Below, piece by piece: positions 1-8,683 of a stretch of DNA of 64,000 nucleotides; the first letter of the stretch is position 1, and each line of letters starts with the position of its first letter. Made by a program: the position numbers and the translations under genes. The DNA is from Paenibacillus xylaniclasticus. Lineage in GTDB: Bacteria > Bacillota > Bacilli > Paenibacillales > Paenibacillaceae. The notes beneath the pieces were generated by a model. That model searched no databases, had not been told where the DNA came from, and saw only the letters and a program-made list of their open reading frames with translations. Where the stretch lies: positions 62,001 to 126,000 of the forward strand of contig NZ_BIML01000003.1 in the NCBI RefSeq assembly GCF_004001065.1, in the 5' to 3' direction.

Positions 1-265
1 CTTGTCCGATGGCATCGATATTCGCCGCTGTCTCCGACGACATGCCGATTCGCTCATTATAACGCCGAAGAGCTTCCGCTACATCAGCCGAAGCTGCTCG
101 TTGCTGCTTCATGCTGTCAAGCCGGGCCGAACGGCTTCGCCAGCTCTCGTCACTGGCCGGATGACCGCTGTGAAACAATGCATCTAAACGACGATCCGTT
201 TGTTTCACATAGGCTTCGCTTAACGGCTGAGATGATGGCAGTTCATAAAAATTCGTAGAAGTCAT
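1..265 (-). CDS. bshC: Bacillithiol synthase BshC, N-terminal part (cut by window edge)
   Basis: BshC adds cysteine to glucosaminyl-malate in the last step of bacillithiol synthesis in the cytoplasm. Only the first 88 codons are inside the window. The translated start (MTSTNFYELPSS) and the LRRYNER segment near residue 70 fit the N-terminus of BshC proteins as I remember them; the catalytic part lies outside. The order RsfA/GerR-like regulator, panE, then bshC matches the ylbO-ylbQ-yllA(bshC) neighbourhood of Bacillus. The start ATG at 265 follows a GAGGT element. A sigma-A-like promoter lies 94 bp upstream, so the gene seems to be transcribed separately from panE. The identification rests on a short fragment plus synteny. 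Confidence 0.75.
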   Translation of the reverse strand, partial: MTSTNFYELPSSQPLSEAYVKQTDRRLDALFHSGHPASDESWRSRSARLDSMKQQRAASADVAEALRRYNERIGMSSETAANIDAIGQ

Positions 266-358
266 TGCTTCATTCCGACCTCGATCCGCAATAGATTGTA
301 TAGCTGCCTGCCGCTAGAGCGAGCAGCCCGTAATAATTAGGACAAATGCTACGGACTC

Positions 359-388
359 ATTGTACACAATTGAGCGGTGAAGCGTCAA
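359..388 (-). promoter_or_regulatory. Sigma-A-type promoter for bshC
   Basis: On the minus strand a TTGACG -35 box (383-388) is separated by 18 bp from a TACAAT -10 box (359-364). It sits downstream of the terminator that ends the panE/DUF3397 unit and upstream of the bshC start at 265. The MATE gene at 33649 has a promoter with the same hexamers and spacing. Confidence 0.65.
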
Positions 389-421
389 AGAGCGAGGACA
401 TAGGAAGACATGAAGAAAGAA

Positions 422-452
422 TTAAAAAGAGCCTTCCAAGCCGGAAGGACTC
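422..452 (-). terminator. Rho-independent terminator of the panE-DUF3397 unit
   Basis: Read on the minus strand, GAG(T)CCTTCC pairs with GGAAGGCTC across a short loop and is followed by a run of five T. It lies about 45 bp beyond the DUF3397 stop codon. Confidence 0.8.
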
Positions 453-495
453 ATTCGGCTCCCCGTGATGCTCATATGTGTACGGTATATAGCCG

Positions 496-894
496 TTACA
501 CCGGATAGAGCAGCAGTTGGCCGATACTGATGAACATGAATAGAACATATAGAACACTCATGAATAGAAAGCCGATTCGCCATACGGCTCGGACAATTTT
601 TTTCGTATCGACCTCGCCGCGTTTGCGGAACTGCAAGTTGCCGATCAAACCGCCGAGCAGCAGCAGAATTAGAATAATTAAATAAAAACCGAATTTGCTG
701 CCGAAGATAAAATCGAATAGAACCGCCACACAGCCAATGAGCAGTACCGTCGTCACATCCATCGCCAAGCCGAATGCTTTCTTACGGTTGTTGCTTATGG
801 AGCCGTATATCCAATAAATTAGAAAAAAAGGGACGACTGGTATGACTGCCAAATAAGCATAGATGTGACGAACGCTTTCCCATAACCACGACAT
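496..894 (-). CDS. DUF3397 family membrane protein
   Basis: A small integral membrane protein of about 132 residues with four hydrophobic segments (roughly 12-30, 48-66, 68-85 and 108-128 from the chosen start) and a basic stretch NNRKKAF after the first. The pattern of KKAFxLAxDVTT in the first cytoplasmic loop and a long leucine/isoleucine-rich helix fits DUF3397, a Bacillales family of unknown function. I chose ATG 894 because an AAGGGGGG element lies six bases ahead of it; an ATG at 912 has no ribosome binding site. The gene follows panE by 30 bp and is closed by a terminator, so the two probably share a transcript. No biochemical role is known to me. Confidence 0.75.
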   Translation of the reverse strand: MSWLWESVRHIYAYLAVIPVVPFFLIYWIYGSISNNRKKAFGLAMDVTTVLLIGCVAVLFDFIFGSKFGFYLIILILLLLGGLIGNLQFRKRGEVDTKKIVRAVWRIGFLFMSVLYVLFMFISIGQLLLYPV

Positions 895-924
895 GCCAGT
901 CCCCCCTTCCATTGCTGAATTGAT

Positions 925-1908
925 TTACTGTATCGCTTGAATCATGAGCATTACCGAACGGTTGAGCGGAGCCTCCATTCCGACATCCGCCGCGAGACGG
1001 CATACGCCGCCGTTAATCCAGTCAATCTCGGTTGGCCGGCCTGCTCTTACATCAGATAACATCGACGAGATGTTACTGCTCGTGCTCTTGCACACTTGCA
1101 GCAGCCTGTCCCAGCTATTGCCGTCGTCAACCATTCCTGCAGCAATTAGCACGGATAACGTTTCTTCGTGCAAAGCTTTCATCAGCGACAATCTAGTGGA
1201 ATGCCCGGTAAGTTCTCCGTTGCGTACATCGAACAATGCCGTTAAAGGATTAATTACAGCATTCACCAGCAATTTTTGGTAAACCCGATTAATCATTTCA
1301 TTCGACAGTTCGGCCGTAATTCCTGCTCCAGAGAACACATTCACCAACATTTTCTGCCTTGTTTCACGTAAATTCCAATCCGCCTGTGACAAAATATCAC
1401 GATGATCCGCCGCTGAATTCGCAGTCGCAGCTACCTCATACTTGCCTATTACAAAAGTTCCTTTACCCGTATGCTCCACCGTACGAGGGCCATGCCGTAG
1501 CGCACCTTCCGTCGTTATACCCGCAAGCACATCACAATCCGGCAGGAAGCGCTGTATAGCTTCGATATGTCCTACACCGTTCTGAAGCCCGATCACGATG
1601 CTTCCTTGCTCAGCCACCACACGGATACGCCCCAGCAGCTCCGTTGTCAGCTGCGGCTGCTTAACGGTGATAAGCAGCACCGTATCCTCATTGTCTCTTG
1701 CAGCTAACCGACTATCCTCCGTTATCGAATAAGCTTCAACGTCCACGATATCGATAGAGCCGTCCCGGACAAGCTCGATCCCTTCGTCTGTCAGCAATTC
1801 CGCTTGCTTCGAGGTTCTCGTCCAGATCGTAACCGGATATCCAGCAATCGCAAGTCTAGCTCCATACAACAGACCGATGGCCCCGCCGCCTACAATAACA
1901 AATCTCAT
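925..1908 (-). CDS. panE: 2-dehydropantoate 2-reductase (ketopantoate reductase)
   Basis: Reduces ketopantoate to pantoate with NADPH, a step of pantothenate and coenzyme A synthesis. The 327-residue protein begins with the nucleotide-binding loop GGGAIG (residues 7-12). It has the family KQPQ element near residue 79, GLQNGVG near 109, and the C-terminal domain KLLVNAVINPLTALF near 213, where the lysine and asparagine are expected active-site residues. Length is normal. It sits beside bshC and an RsfA/GerR-like regulator, as ylbQ does in Bacillus subtilis. The ATG follows an AGGGGGCGG element. An alternative is a related ApbA/PanE-fold reductase, since organisms often carry more than one copy. 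Confidence 0.88.
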   Translation of the reverse strand: MRFVIVGGGAIGLLYGARLAIAGYPVTIWTRTSKQAELLTDEGIELVRDGSIDIVDVEAYSITEDSRLAARDNEDTVLLITVKQPQLTTELLGRIRVVAEQGSIVIGLQNGVGHIEAIQRFLPDCDVLAGITTEGALRHGPRTVEHTGKGTFVIGKYEVAATANSAADHRDILSQADWNLRETRQKMLVNVFSGAGITAELSNEMINRVYQKLLVNAVINPLTALFDVRNGELTGHSTRLSLMKALHEETLSVLIAAGMVDDGNSWDRLLQVCKSTSSNISSMLSDVRAGRPTEIDWINGGVCRLAADVGMEAPLNRSVMLMIQAIQ

Positions 1909-2000
1909 GAATTAGTCCGCCCCCTATCCCGCATCTGTCTTTGTTGATATGCTATTCTCTATCCTATTGTCCATAAGACCGAATAGATATATCGTAACGC

Positions 2001-2036
2001 AAAAACGCCCGTCGCATCTATACATGCGAGGGCGTT
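2001..2036 (-). terminator. Rho-independent terminator after the RsfA-like gene
   Basis: On the minus strand AACGCCC-TCGCAT and ATGCGA-GGGCGTT form a hairpin of about 13 bp with a six-base loop, followed by TTTTT. It is 24 bp beyond the stop codon at 2060. Confidence 0.9.
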
Positions 2037-2059
2037 CGCCAAGACATCGCTGCAACCGG

Positions 2060-2707
2060 TTATTCGATTCGTTCCAAATTTCCATTCGCGTCCATCTTGA
2101 ATCGAGGCTTCAAATCGTCCTCTTCATTTAATACAGCAAGACGACGCGCGCGATCCATAATCTGAATAAGCGTCTTGTAGTCGTCGTTAACGGTCCGATA
2201 ATCCGTCTGGACATTCGACACTTCACTGTTCAATCGGCTGTTCTCGTTTCGAAGCGCAACTAGCTCTTCCTCGCGCTCGTGCAGCTCTTTCTCCAGCACC
2301 TTTACCTGCCGCTGAAGCTCTTGATAGGCTCCCCGCCATTGCCGGAGAAAACGAATAATTCCGTCTATCGTCATACTTTCTTCCGATATCGGATCATGCT
2401 TAAATGACTTCGTGTCCTCATCTACGATCTGAAGCGACGATACATGAGGAGATGCTACTAGCGATTGCTTCTTTAAATAACTGCGTTTCTGGCGCTGCTG
2501 CTTTGCAAGTTGAATAGCATCCTCATAACGTTTGCGAACACAGCTGTTCCACCGGAAGCCGCAGGCTGCCGAGGTTCTGCCAATCCGCTCGCCGACTTCC
2601 TCGAAAGCGGCCAACTGTGTGCTGCCTTCGCGAATATGCCGCAGCGTTACCTCCGCTAATATAATATCATCATCGGGACTCCATGCATCTTGTCTAACTG
2701 CTGTCAT
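2060..2707 (-). CDS. RsfA/GerR (YlbO)-family sporulation regulator
   Basis: A 215-residue predicted DNA-binding protein. Residues 5-60 form a Myb/SANT-like domain (QDAWSPDDDIILAE, then HIREGSTQLAAFEEVGERIGRTSAACGFRW), the signature of the RsfA/YlbO family. Residues around 125-185 are charged and heptad-like, so a coiled coil and dimerisation are likely. In Bacillus subtilis the family members RsfA and GerR tune the sigma-F and sigma-E regulons of the forespore and mother cell. GerR (YlbO) sits next to panE there, as this gene does here, which favours the GerR branch. ATG 2707 lies 10 bases from an AGGAGG; a TTG three codons upstream is too close to it. Closed by a strong terminator. Confidence 0.82.
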   Translation of the reverse strand: MTAVRQDAWSPDDDIILAEVTLRHIREGSTQLAAFEEVGERIGRTSAACGFRWNSCVRKRYEDAIQLAKQQRQKRSYLKKQSLVASPHVSSLQIVDEDTKSFKHDPISEESMTIDGIIRFLRQWRGAYQELQRQVKVLEKELHEREEELVALRNENSRLNSEVSNVQTDYRTVNDDYKTLIQIMDRARRLAVLNEEDDLKPRFKMDANGNLERIE

Positions 2708-2905
2708 GCTACCCAAACCTCCTAACGTGTAAGGCGCTTATTTATCTCTATGCCCTTGGTAGAGTTCATAGAATCTATCGGATACTAATTTATATATCCA
2801 TTTTTTAATGTACTCATACATGAATGCTGATGTTAATGTACAAACTTATAGCGGATGAGAATCCAAGTGCCGGTCAAAAAGTTTGCAGATTGATGCGCTT
2901 ACAGG

Positions 2906-2934
2906 TTTACACAATTTGTACGTACAGTTATAAT
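2906..2934 (+). promoter_or_regulatory. Sigma-A promoter of the DUF2626 gene
   Basis: TTTACA (2906-2911), a 17-bp spacer and a perfect TATAAT (2929-2934), about 46 bp ahead of the ATG at 2980. The hexamers and spacing are close to consensus. The rest of the gap 2708-2979 is AT-rich and shows no other clear element. Confidence 0.85.
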
Positions 2935-2979
2935 GAGCAATAGAAAAAAAAGGTCGAATCGAAGAGAGGGGGATGGAGA

Positions 2980-3216
2980 ATGGCACGCATGTTTCGAGTT
3001 CTCGGCTTTTGGACGCTCATGATTGCACTGATGTCGTTTGCAGGAGACATGATCGAAATGTCGCTCTTGTTCTTCATGCAAGCCGCCGCGTTCATCTTGC
3101 TCGGCTATCTGAACTTCTCGGAACGTACATATATATTGATGTTCTGGGGTTACATGATCATCTCGTTTGTTGGCTTTAGTTACTGGACGGTATTCAAGAT
3201 GGGGCTTCCGTTGTAA
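2980..3216 (+). CDS. DUF2626 (YqgY-like) small membrane protein
   Basis: A 78-residue protein with two or three hydrophobic helices (about residues 9-25, 29-45 and 52-70). The sequence pattern MxRMxRVLGFW, then LGYLNxSER and FVGF, matches DUF2626, a short family typified by YqgY of Bacillus subtilis, whose function is not known. The ATG is preceded by a GAGAGGGGG element. It is a single-gene unit with its own near-consensus promoter and a strong terminator, so it is probably expressed steadily in vegetative cells. The frame of the same region that gives a 68-residue product is a shadow. Confidence 0.82.
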   Translation: MARMFRVLGFWTLMIALMSFAGDMIEMSLLFFMQAAAFILLGYLNFSERTYILMFWGYMIISFVGFSYWTVFKMGLPL

Positions 3217-3247
3217 ATTAGTCTGCGGGATTTTGATCCCCCCACAT

Positions 3248-3285
3248 AAAAAGAGTCGGAATCGTAAGCGATTCCGACTCTTTTT
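3248..3285. terminator. Bidirectional terminator between the DUF2626 and MidA genes
   Basis: A perfect inverted repeat: AAAAAGAGTCGGAATCG, a 4-base loop, then its complement ending in TTTTT. It has U-tracts on both strands and serves two convergent genes. It ends 4 bp from the minus-strand stop codon at 3289. Confidence 0.95.
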
Positions 3286-3288
3286 AGG

Positions 3289-4497
3289 TTACCCATTTAT
3301 ACACGGGGGAGGGAGCTGAAAGCCTCCTCTTGTCAATACGATTATTTTGAACGTTTCACTCATACCGTCAGACAGAAGCAGCTGCCGAACCGCCCGATTA
3401 CGCTTCGCAAGATCGCTGAAGGGATTTATGCCATCATGATCGGCCAGCAGCTCCATGACACCTTGGTCAAGCAGAAACTGAAGCTGAGTCGCTTCATACG
3501 CAGTGGACCAGCCGGACCGCTCAGCCGCACGTTTCAAGGCGGTAAAATTGACATGCGCCGTTATGTCCTGCTTACCCGGCACAAGAAAAGGATTGTCATG
3601 AGCAATATGATTCCGGTAACAGAGAAGTGTACCCTGCATCCGGTGAGCAGCTCGGTATTCCTCCGCATCGTGCCCGTAATCGGCAAGCAGCAGCATGCCG
3701 GAACGAACAACAGACCCTAGTTCAGCAAGCCAGCGCTCGGCAGACAAATTCACCTCGCTAAGCTGCCCTTCCGCTAACGAGACACCATCTTCCGCGACCG
3801 AAATCGCCAGCTCCGGCGTGGACAGCGGCATGTACGCATATCCAAACGAAGAAGCCACTCCCCCCTTAGACTGAATGCATACGCCCATTTCCGCTAATTG
3901 TCCATTCCGCATAACGACCCGATGCACCGGCATCGCATCGATCAGTTCATTCGCTGCAATAAACACCGTTTTCTCGTTAGAGAGTACAGCTAGTCTGTCT
4001 ATCGCTTCAGCCGAGCAAGTAATATGAACAGGACATACTTCAGGATTAGAGGATAGGATTGATTGAATTTTCTCACGAGTGGACTCCAAATGCTGCGGGT
4101 GGTCGTCCACCGCCCAATAATCAATACTGCGCAGCCATTCCGGCGCATAATCCGACCACGCGGTCAATAGTGCGGCCGTCATTGCCCCAGCACCTGCTGC
4201 CCATTCTATCATGACAGGCGGTTTATCAGCTTGTGCCGAAACGTTATGAAGAAAGCGCGCCCACATCTTCCCCATCACTCCGCCAATTGCCCCGCTCGTA
4301 TAGAAGTCTCCATTGCGACCGGTACGTACACCGCCGCTTCGATAGTAGCCGAATCGCTCGTCATAAAGACAGAGCTCCATGTACCGGCTGAATGTGATCG
4401 CCAGGCAGGGTGTTCCGTCCTCCGTGTACGCAGGTGTACCCTCCTTGTGAATGGCATCTACAATACGCGCGGTTAGAGAATCTGTATATCCGTCCAT
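3289..4497 (-). CDS. MidA/NDUFAF7-family SAM-dependent methyltransferase
   Basis: A 402-residue class I methyltransferase of the COG1565 group. Family hallmarks are FSRYMELCLYDERFGYY (36-52), GDFYTS (63-68) and the SAM-binding glycine-rich segment EWAAGAGAMTAALL (near 98-111), followed by ANELIDAMPVHR in the second half. Eukaryotic NDUFAF7 methylates an arginine in respiratory complex I; the substrate of bacterial members is not established. The gene stands alone, facing the DUF2626 gene across a shared terminator and divergent from the coiled-coil gene at 4594. It is not next to any respiratory gene, so the target cannot be inferred from context. Confidence 0.8.
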   Translation of the reverse strand: MDGYTDSLTARIVDAIHKEGTPAYTEDGTPCLAITFSRYMELCLYDERFGYYRSGGVRTGRNGDFYTSGAIGGVMGKMWARFLHNVSAQADKPPVMIEWAAGAGAMTAALLTAWSDYAPEWLRSIDYWAVDDHPQHLESTREKIQSILSSNPEVCPVHITCSAEAIDRLAVLSNEKTVFIAANELIDAMPVHRVVMRNGQLAEMGVCIQSKGGVASSFGYAYMPLSTPELAISVAEDGVSLAEGQLSEVNLSAERWLAELGSVVRSGMLLLADYGHDAEEYRAAHRMQGTLLCYRNHIAHDNPFLVPGKQDITAHVNFTALKRAAERSGWSTAYEATQLQFLLDQGVMELLADHDGINPFSDLAKRNRAVRQLLLSDGMSETFKIIVLTRGGFQLPPPCING

Positions 4498-4593
4498 TTT
4501 GCTGCTCCCTTCAAGGGTGGATTGAGATATAATGGATGAGATGTCCGCATAAACATAGGCTAGGCTTGACTACATACTAAGGGAGGTACCGAC

Positions 4594-5676
4594 ATGCCAG
4601 CACTGCTGCGCCGTGCCGGAGCGTTCGCCTTCGCGTTGCTGCTGTTGCTGTTTCAGACGATTGGAATGGCTTTAGCCCTTACGCCCGAGGAACAAGCCAT
4701 TCAGCAGCTTCTAGAGAAAAGCTTGTCCGTTGTCGAGATCGACAAAGAAATTACCCGCGTGCAAGAACAGATGAACGCGCTTGAAGCATCATTATTAGCA
4801 GTATCCGCCCAGATTGAAGACAAAGAGCTTCAGATTAAGCAGCAGCGCGAGGAAGCCGGCAAAGTACTGCGATCCTATTATATGGGAGAACGCGATTGGC
4901 TGCTCGAGGCGTTGTTTTCCTTTCATTCGATGCGAGAATGGCTGCAAATGCTCGACTATATTGACGTTATTTTCGAGCGGGATCGAACGATGCTTCTTCG
5001 ATACGCCGAGGAGGCACACCTTCTGCGCGAGGCGTATAATCAACAAACCGAAGAACGCCAGAAGCTCGAAGCGGTCAAGACTGATCTGCTTTTGCAGCGC
5101 GAACGGGTCGCTAAGCTTGAGGAAGAGCTCGATACGGCGCTCGCGGGGCGATCGGATGCTGATCGGCTTCGGTTAATGATGAATGAACTGACGAATTATT
5201 GGAATAGCGCTGGTATGAATGAGGTTCGTACTTATTTCGAAGCTTTGTCGGAAGCGATGAAGCATTTGCCGGAATGGGTACAAGAGAATAAAGATTTTCT
5301 GGAAATTAACGGGTTCCAATATACACTGAGGGTACCTGAAGATGCGCTTAACCAATTTCTGCGAGATCAGAACGAGATGTTCAACGTATTCGAATTCCGT
5401 TTCGAGAACGACCAAGTCATTGCCAGTGGAAGCCGGAGCGGCATGTCCATTGAAGTGGCCGGCCATTACACGATTGAGTCCGAACCAAGCAGCATCCAAT
5501 TCCATGTCGACGAGCTAAAATTTAACGAGCTTGCTTTGCCGGATACGACGCGGCGCGAGCTTGAGCAATCATTCGATCTTGGCTTTTATCCGCAGCAAAT
5601 TGTCAGCTTCCTAAGAGCAAAGGAAGTTGACGTACAAGACGGTGAGCTTGTTGTTACACTTTCTGTTCAATTCTAG
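4594..5676 (+). CDS. Secreted coiled-coil protein of unknown function
   Basis: A 360-residue protein with an N-terminal signal peptide (basic start, hydrophobic residues 10-28, likely cleavage after ALA at 29). It continues with a long heptad-rich region (about 35-195) like the coiled coils of CwlO/PcsB-type cell-wall hydrolase regulators, including RSYYMGERDWLLEALFSFHSM. No catalytic NlpC/P60 or peptidase domain follows. The C-terminal 150 residues look like a beta-rich domain, with alternating segments such as FRFENDQVIASGSRSGMS. A GGGAGG lies just ahead of the ATG. It is the only gene in its unit. A role in the envelope is inferred from the layout only. Confidence 0.7.
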   Translation: MPALLRRAGAFAFALLLLLFQTIGMALALTPEEQAIQQLLEKSLSVVEIDKEITRVQEQMNALEASLLAVSAQIEDKELQIKQQREEAGKVLRSYYMGERDWLLEALFSFHSMREWLQMLDYIDVIFERDRTMLLRYAEEAHLLREAYNQQTEERQKLEAVKTDLLLQRERVAKLEEELDTALAGRSDADRLRLMMNELTNYWNSAGMNEVRTYFEALSEAMKHLPEWVQENKDFLEINGFQYTLRVPEDALNQFLRDQNEMFNVFEFRFENDQVIASGSRSGMSIEVAGHYTIESEPSSIQFHVDELKFNELALPDTTRRELEQSFDLGFYPQQIVSFLRAKEVDVQDGELVVTLSVQF

Positions 5677-5686
5677 GCCTATTAGA

Positions 5687-5724
5687 CCGAACACCGCCTT
5701 CCGATTTCGGAAGGCGGTGTTCGG
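5687..5724. terminator. Hairpin between convergent genes (terminator-like)
   Basis: A perfect 16-bp stem (CCGAACACCGCCTTCC and its complement) with a 6-base loop, placed between the coiled-coil gene and the solute-binding-protein gene. It lacks a U-tract on either strand, so termination is probable but may not be of the classical intrinsic kind. Confidence 0.6.
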
Positions 5725-5727
5725 CTA

Positions 5728-7104
5728 TTACGGCAGCTCGATAACGGCAGCATCAACAGCAGCGTCTGTCGTCGACTGTTTAGCAGAAGCACCATCATCC
5801 GCTTTCGAGCCGTTCCCTACCGCTTCCTGACGCGAGGAGCCTTCGTCGCTCCAACGTTCGGCCAACTCCGCAATCCATCGCTCGCTGCCGCTCGTCTCCT
5901 GCCAAATCCTCTCCCATCGAATGAGCCGAACGGGCCACTCGGGGTCCGGCATCTCAGTCGGCACTACATTCAGCCGCTTCAGCCACTCGTAATCCGCCAT
6001 TCGGCTGCCGCTTATTGTATACGCCGGAGTTGCGGCACTTGCATATAAAGGCTTTAGCGAAGGCAGCAGCCGATGCCGGTCATAGCTCGTTTGCTGCTCT
6101 GTTTCACCTGCCACGAACTGAAGCCATTGTTCGATCGCCTCTTCCTTACTTTTGCTGTGTGCGAATACGACAAAGCTCCTGCCGCCATACCATCCGCTCA
6201 CATAATCGACAGCAAGCAAGGAGCGTGTCTCTGCAGGCAGAGACTCCACCACAGACCAATTCATGACAGCCGATAAAACATTCCCTTTAGCGAGAGCATC
6301 AGCCGGGTTGCCATCACCCGATCGATTAATATGAAAGGCATGCCCGTTCCCCGTTGCAAGGAACGCTAATCGTTCAAGCGTCTCATTCTCGAACGGTCTT
6401 AGCATCTCCGCACGCTCTTCAGAAGGGAAGGAATCGAGCCAAACCAGCAGCTGTCGTGCATCCGAGGAATCAAGCTTCACTAGCGGCACCTTCGGCATCG
6501 AGGCGCCTGCCGATACAGCCAGCTCGACGAATCGATTCCAGCTGTCCGGCACGCCCTTACTAGTCAACGTATCAAGCAGCGGCCTGCTCCAGACGACGAC
6601 TAGCGGATCAGCATCCTTCGGCAGCCCCCACCAGTACCCATTCCAGTTGACAGGCTCCAATAGACCGTTCAGCCAATCTGCAGACATCTCCGTTATCAGC
6701 TTGTCCAGTGGTTTCAAATACCCGAGAACCGCGAACTCTCTTACCCATTCATTGTTCATTAACGCCACATCCGCGCCTACTCCGAGCTGAGCGCTATTCT
6801 TCCACGTTTCGTATGCTTGTTCACGCTCAATATTGTGAAGCTCTACGCTAATGTTGTCATACTGCTCCATGAAGCGTACAGATGCGTCCATTAAATCATT
6901 AAATTGCCCATTCGTCATGGAAACGCTTACGACGATATGTTGACGTTCAGAGCCTTCCTGGCCAGCAGGGAGAGGGGATTCGGTAACGCCACCTTTAGAT
7001 GCCGGAGAAGTCGGTCCGTTAGGAATGCGGATCAGCGACATGAACACAATAAGTACTGCTGCTAACGAGACAATCAACAGCAGCAGCGATGATTTCCGGT
7101 ACAC
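5728..7104 (-). CDS. Membrane-anchored extracellular solute-binding protein, family 1 type
   Basis: A 458-residue protein resembling sugar-type ABC substrate-binding proteins: an N-terminal hydrophobic segment (residues 5-25), then VVSVSMTNGQFNDLMDASVRFMEQY, NVxMLMNNEWV-like and WWGLPKDADPLVVVW elements typical of the fold. Unlike most Gram-positive members it has no lipobox cysteine after the hydrophobic stretch, so it should be held by an uncleaved helix rather than by lipid. No permease or ATPase gene is next to it. GTG 7104 follows AAGGAAGGA at good spacing; an ATG 13 codons upstream has no ribosome binding site. The ligand is unknown. It could act as a sensor or accessory binding protein rather than an importer component. 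Confidence 0.72.
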   Translation of the reverse strand: MYRKSSLLLLIVSLAAVLIVFMSLIRIPNGPTSPASKGGVTESPLPAGQEGSERQHIVVSVSMTNGQFNDLMDASVRFMEQYDNISVELHNIEREQAYETWKNSAQLGVGADVALMNNEWVREFAVLGYLKPLDKLITEMSADWLNGLLEPVNWNGYWWGLPKDADPLVVVWSRPLLDTLTSKGVPDSWNRFVELAVSAGASMPKVPLVKLDSSDARQLLVWLDSFPSEERAEMLRPFENETLERLAFLATGNGHAFHINRSGDGNPADALAKGNVLSAVMNWSVVESLPAETRSLLAVDYVSGWYGGRSFVVFAHSKSKEEAIEQWLQFVAGETEQQTSYDRHRLLPSLKPLYASAATPAYTISGSRMADYEWLKRLNVVPTEMPDPEWPVRLIRWERIWQETSGSERWIAELAERWSDEGSSRQEAVGNGSKADDGASAKQSTTDAAVDAAVIELP

Positions 7105-7184
7105 AGCTTCCTTCCTTTCCAGATGAAGGTATACCTTTATCATAACAAACGAACCGACAAATTGTCTTTACTCTTTTGAAAAAT

Positions 7185-7216
7185 GAAAAAGCTGAACGGT
7201 CCTGCCCATCCAGCTT
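7185..7216 (-). terminator. Weak terminator-like hairpin after ylaK
   Basis: On the minus strand AAGCTG and CAGCTT can pair across a 16-base loop, followed by TTTTTC. The stem is short, so this is a tentative call. Confidence 0.4.
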
Positions 7217-7232
7217 CTTCATCTATGCGATA

Positions 7233-8564
7233 CTACAGCAAATCGGCGGCGAGCTGCGCAAGCTTCGAACGCTCACCTTTCTCCAGCGTAATATGGCCGC
7301 TTAAAGACTCCGACTTAAAACGCTCTACAATATGGGTTAATCCGTTGCTGATGGCATCGAGATACGGATGATCGATTTGCTCCGGATCACCCATCAGGAC
7401 GATTTTGCTTCCTTCGCCAACACGAGACACGATCGTCTTCACTTCGTGACGGGTTAAATTTTGTGCTTCGTCGACAATAATGAATTGCCCTGGTATGGAA
7501 CGTCCACGAATATACGTGAGCGCTTCAACCTGAATGCTGCCGAGTCCCATCAAAATTTTATCAATGTCACCGCTCTTCTTCGTGTCGAACAGATATTCAA
7601 GATTATCATAGATCGGCTGCATCCATGGTCGTAGCTTCTCTTCCTTCTCTCCCGGCAAATACCCGATATCCTTACCCATCGGAACGACGGGACGGGCAAT
7701 GAGCAGTTTTTTGTACTTATGCTCATCCTCCACCTTCAGAAGTCCCGCGGCGAGCGCAAGCAGCGTCTTGCCGGTGCCAGCTTTGCCGGTCAGCGTCACC
7801 AGCGGTATATCGTCATTCAACAGCAGCTCCAGCGCCATTCGCTGCTGAGCGTTCCGAGCTGTAATGCCCCACACCGCATCGTTGCTTAAATACAAAGGCT
7901 CCAATCTTACGCCGTCCTGACTAACCTTCAGCAAAGCCGACTTCGAAGTTCCCATCTCGTCACGCAAAATAACGAATTCGTTCGGGTATAATCTAACCGG
8001 CAGATTTAATGACTTAATCAATAAAAATCGATACGTATAAAATTCGTCAATAACAGATGGATGCACATGAAGGGTTGAATAACCACCGTACAGATCAGTA
8101 GCAGAGACGGTACGGTCGGACAAATAATCTTGAGCCTCAAGCCCAAGAACGTCCGCTTTAATTCGGACAAGTACGTCTTTGCTGACGAGCACAATCCGTG
8201 CATTCGTCCCTTTCTCCTGCTCCTCCATATGGTAATTAAGCGCCACGGCTAGAATCCGGTTGTCGTTGGACATTTCGCCGAACATTTCTTGTACACGAAC
8301 AAAGCTCCGATGATTCAGTTCAACCTTCAGCAGTCCGCCGCTAGGCAATACGATACCTTCGTGCAAATGACCTTCCTCACGCATCCGGTCGAGCAGCCTT
8401 GATACGGTTCGCGCATTGCGGCCAAGCTCGTCAGCGAGCCGTTTCTTGGAGTCAATCTCTTCGAGTACAATCGCCGGAATGATGACCTCATTATCGTCGA
8501 AGGCGAAGATGGCTTGCGGATCGTGGAGCAGCACATTCGTATCGAGCACGAAAATTTTTTTCAT
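7233..8564 (-). CDS. ylaK: YlaK-type PIN domain-PhoH ATPase
   Basis: A 443-residue fusion of an N-terminal PIN nuclease domain (VLDTN at 6-10, EEID near 35, DNRILAVAL near 112) and a C-terminal PhoH-type ATPase with a P-loop GKAGTGKT (about residue 265) and a Walker B DEAQN (about 365). Related PhoH2 proteins combine RNase and helicase activity on RNA; the cellular target here is unknown. ATG 8564 follows GGAGGGTCC and gives the usual length; the 30 residues upstream are not family-like. The YlaJ-like lipoprotein gene starts divergently 119 bp away, echoing the ylaJ-ylaK adjacency in Bacillus. A second, single-domain PhoH is encoded at 40950-41921. Confidence 0.88.
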   Translation of the reverse strand: MKKIFVLDTNVLLHDPQAIFAFDDNEVIIPAIVLEEIDSKKRLADELGRNARTVSRLLDRMREEGHLHEGIVLPSGGLLKVELNHRSFVRVQEMFGEMSNDNRILAVALNYHMEEQEKGTNARIVLVSKDVLVRIKADVLGLEAQDYLSDRTVSATDLYGGYSTLHVHPSVIDEFYTYRFLLIKSLNLPVRLYPNEFVILRDEMGTSKSALLKVSQDGVRLEPLYLSNDAVWGITARNAQQRMALELLLNDDIPLVTLTGKAGTGKTLLALAAGLLKVEDEHKYKKLLIARPVVPMGKDIGYLPGEKEEKLRPWMQPIYDNLEYLFDTKKSGDIDKILMGLGSIQVEALTYIRGRSIPGQFIIVDEAQNLTRHEVKTIVSRVGEGSKIVLMGDPEQIDHPYLDAISNGLTHIVERFKSESLSGHITLEKGERSKLAQLAADLL

Positions 8565-8683
8565 CGCGGACCCTCCTGGCGCCGAGTATCGATTAGTTGA
8601 CGAAAGGCATACATAACCATATTCAGCTTCGGGCAAACTATGCAGCGACGACAAAAAGTGATTGTGAAAGGTCTGGTGGCGAT

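Noticed and set aside
2-187. Plus-strand ORF at the window start
   Set aside because: Antisense to the bshC start, which has synteny and an in-frame N-terminus.
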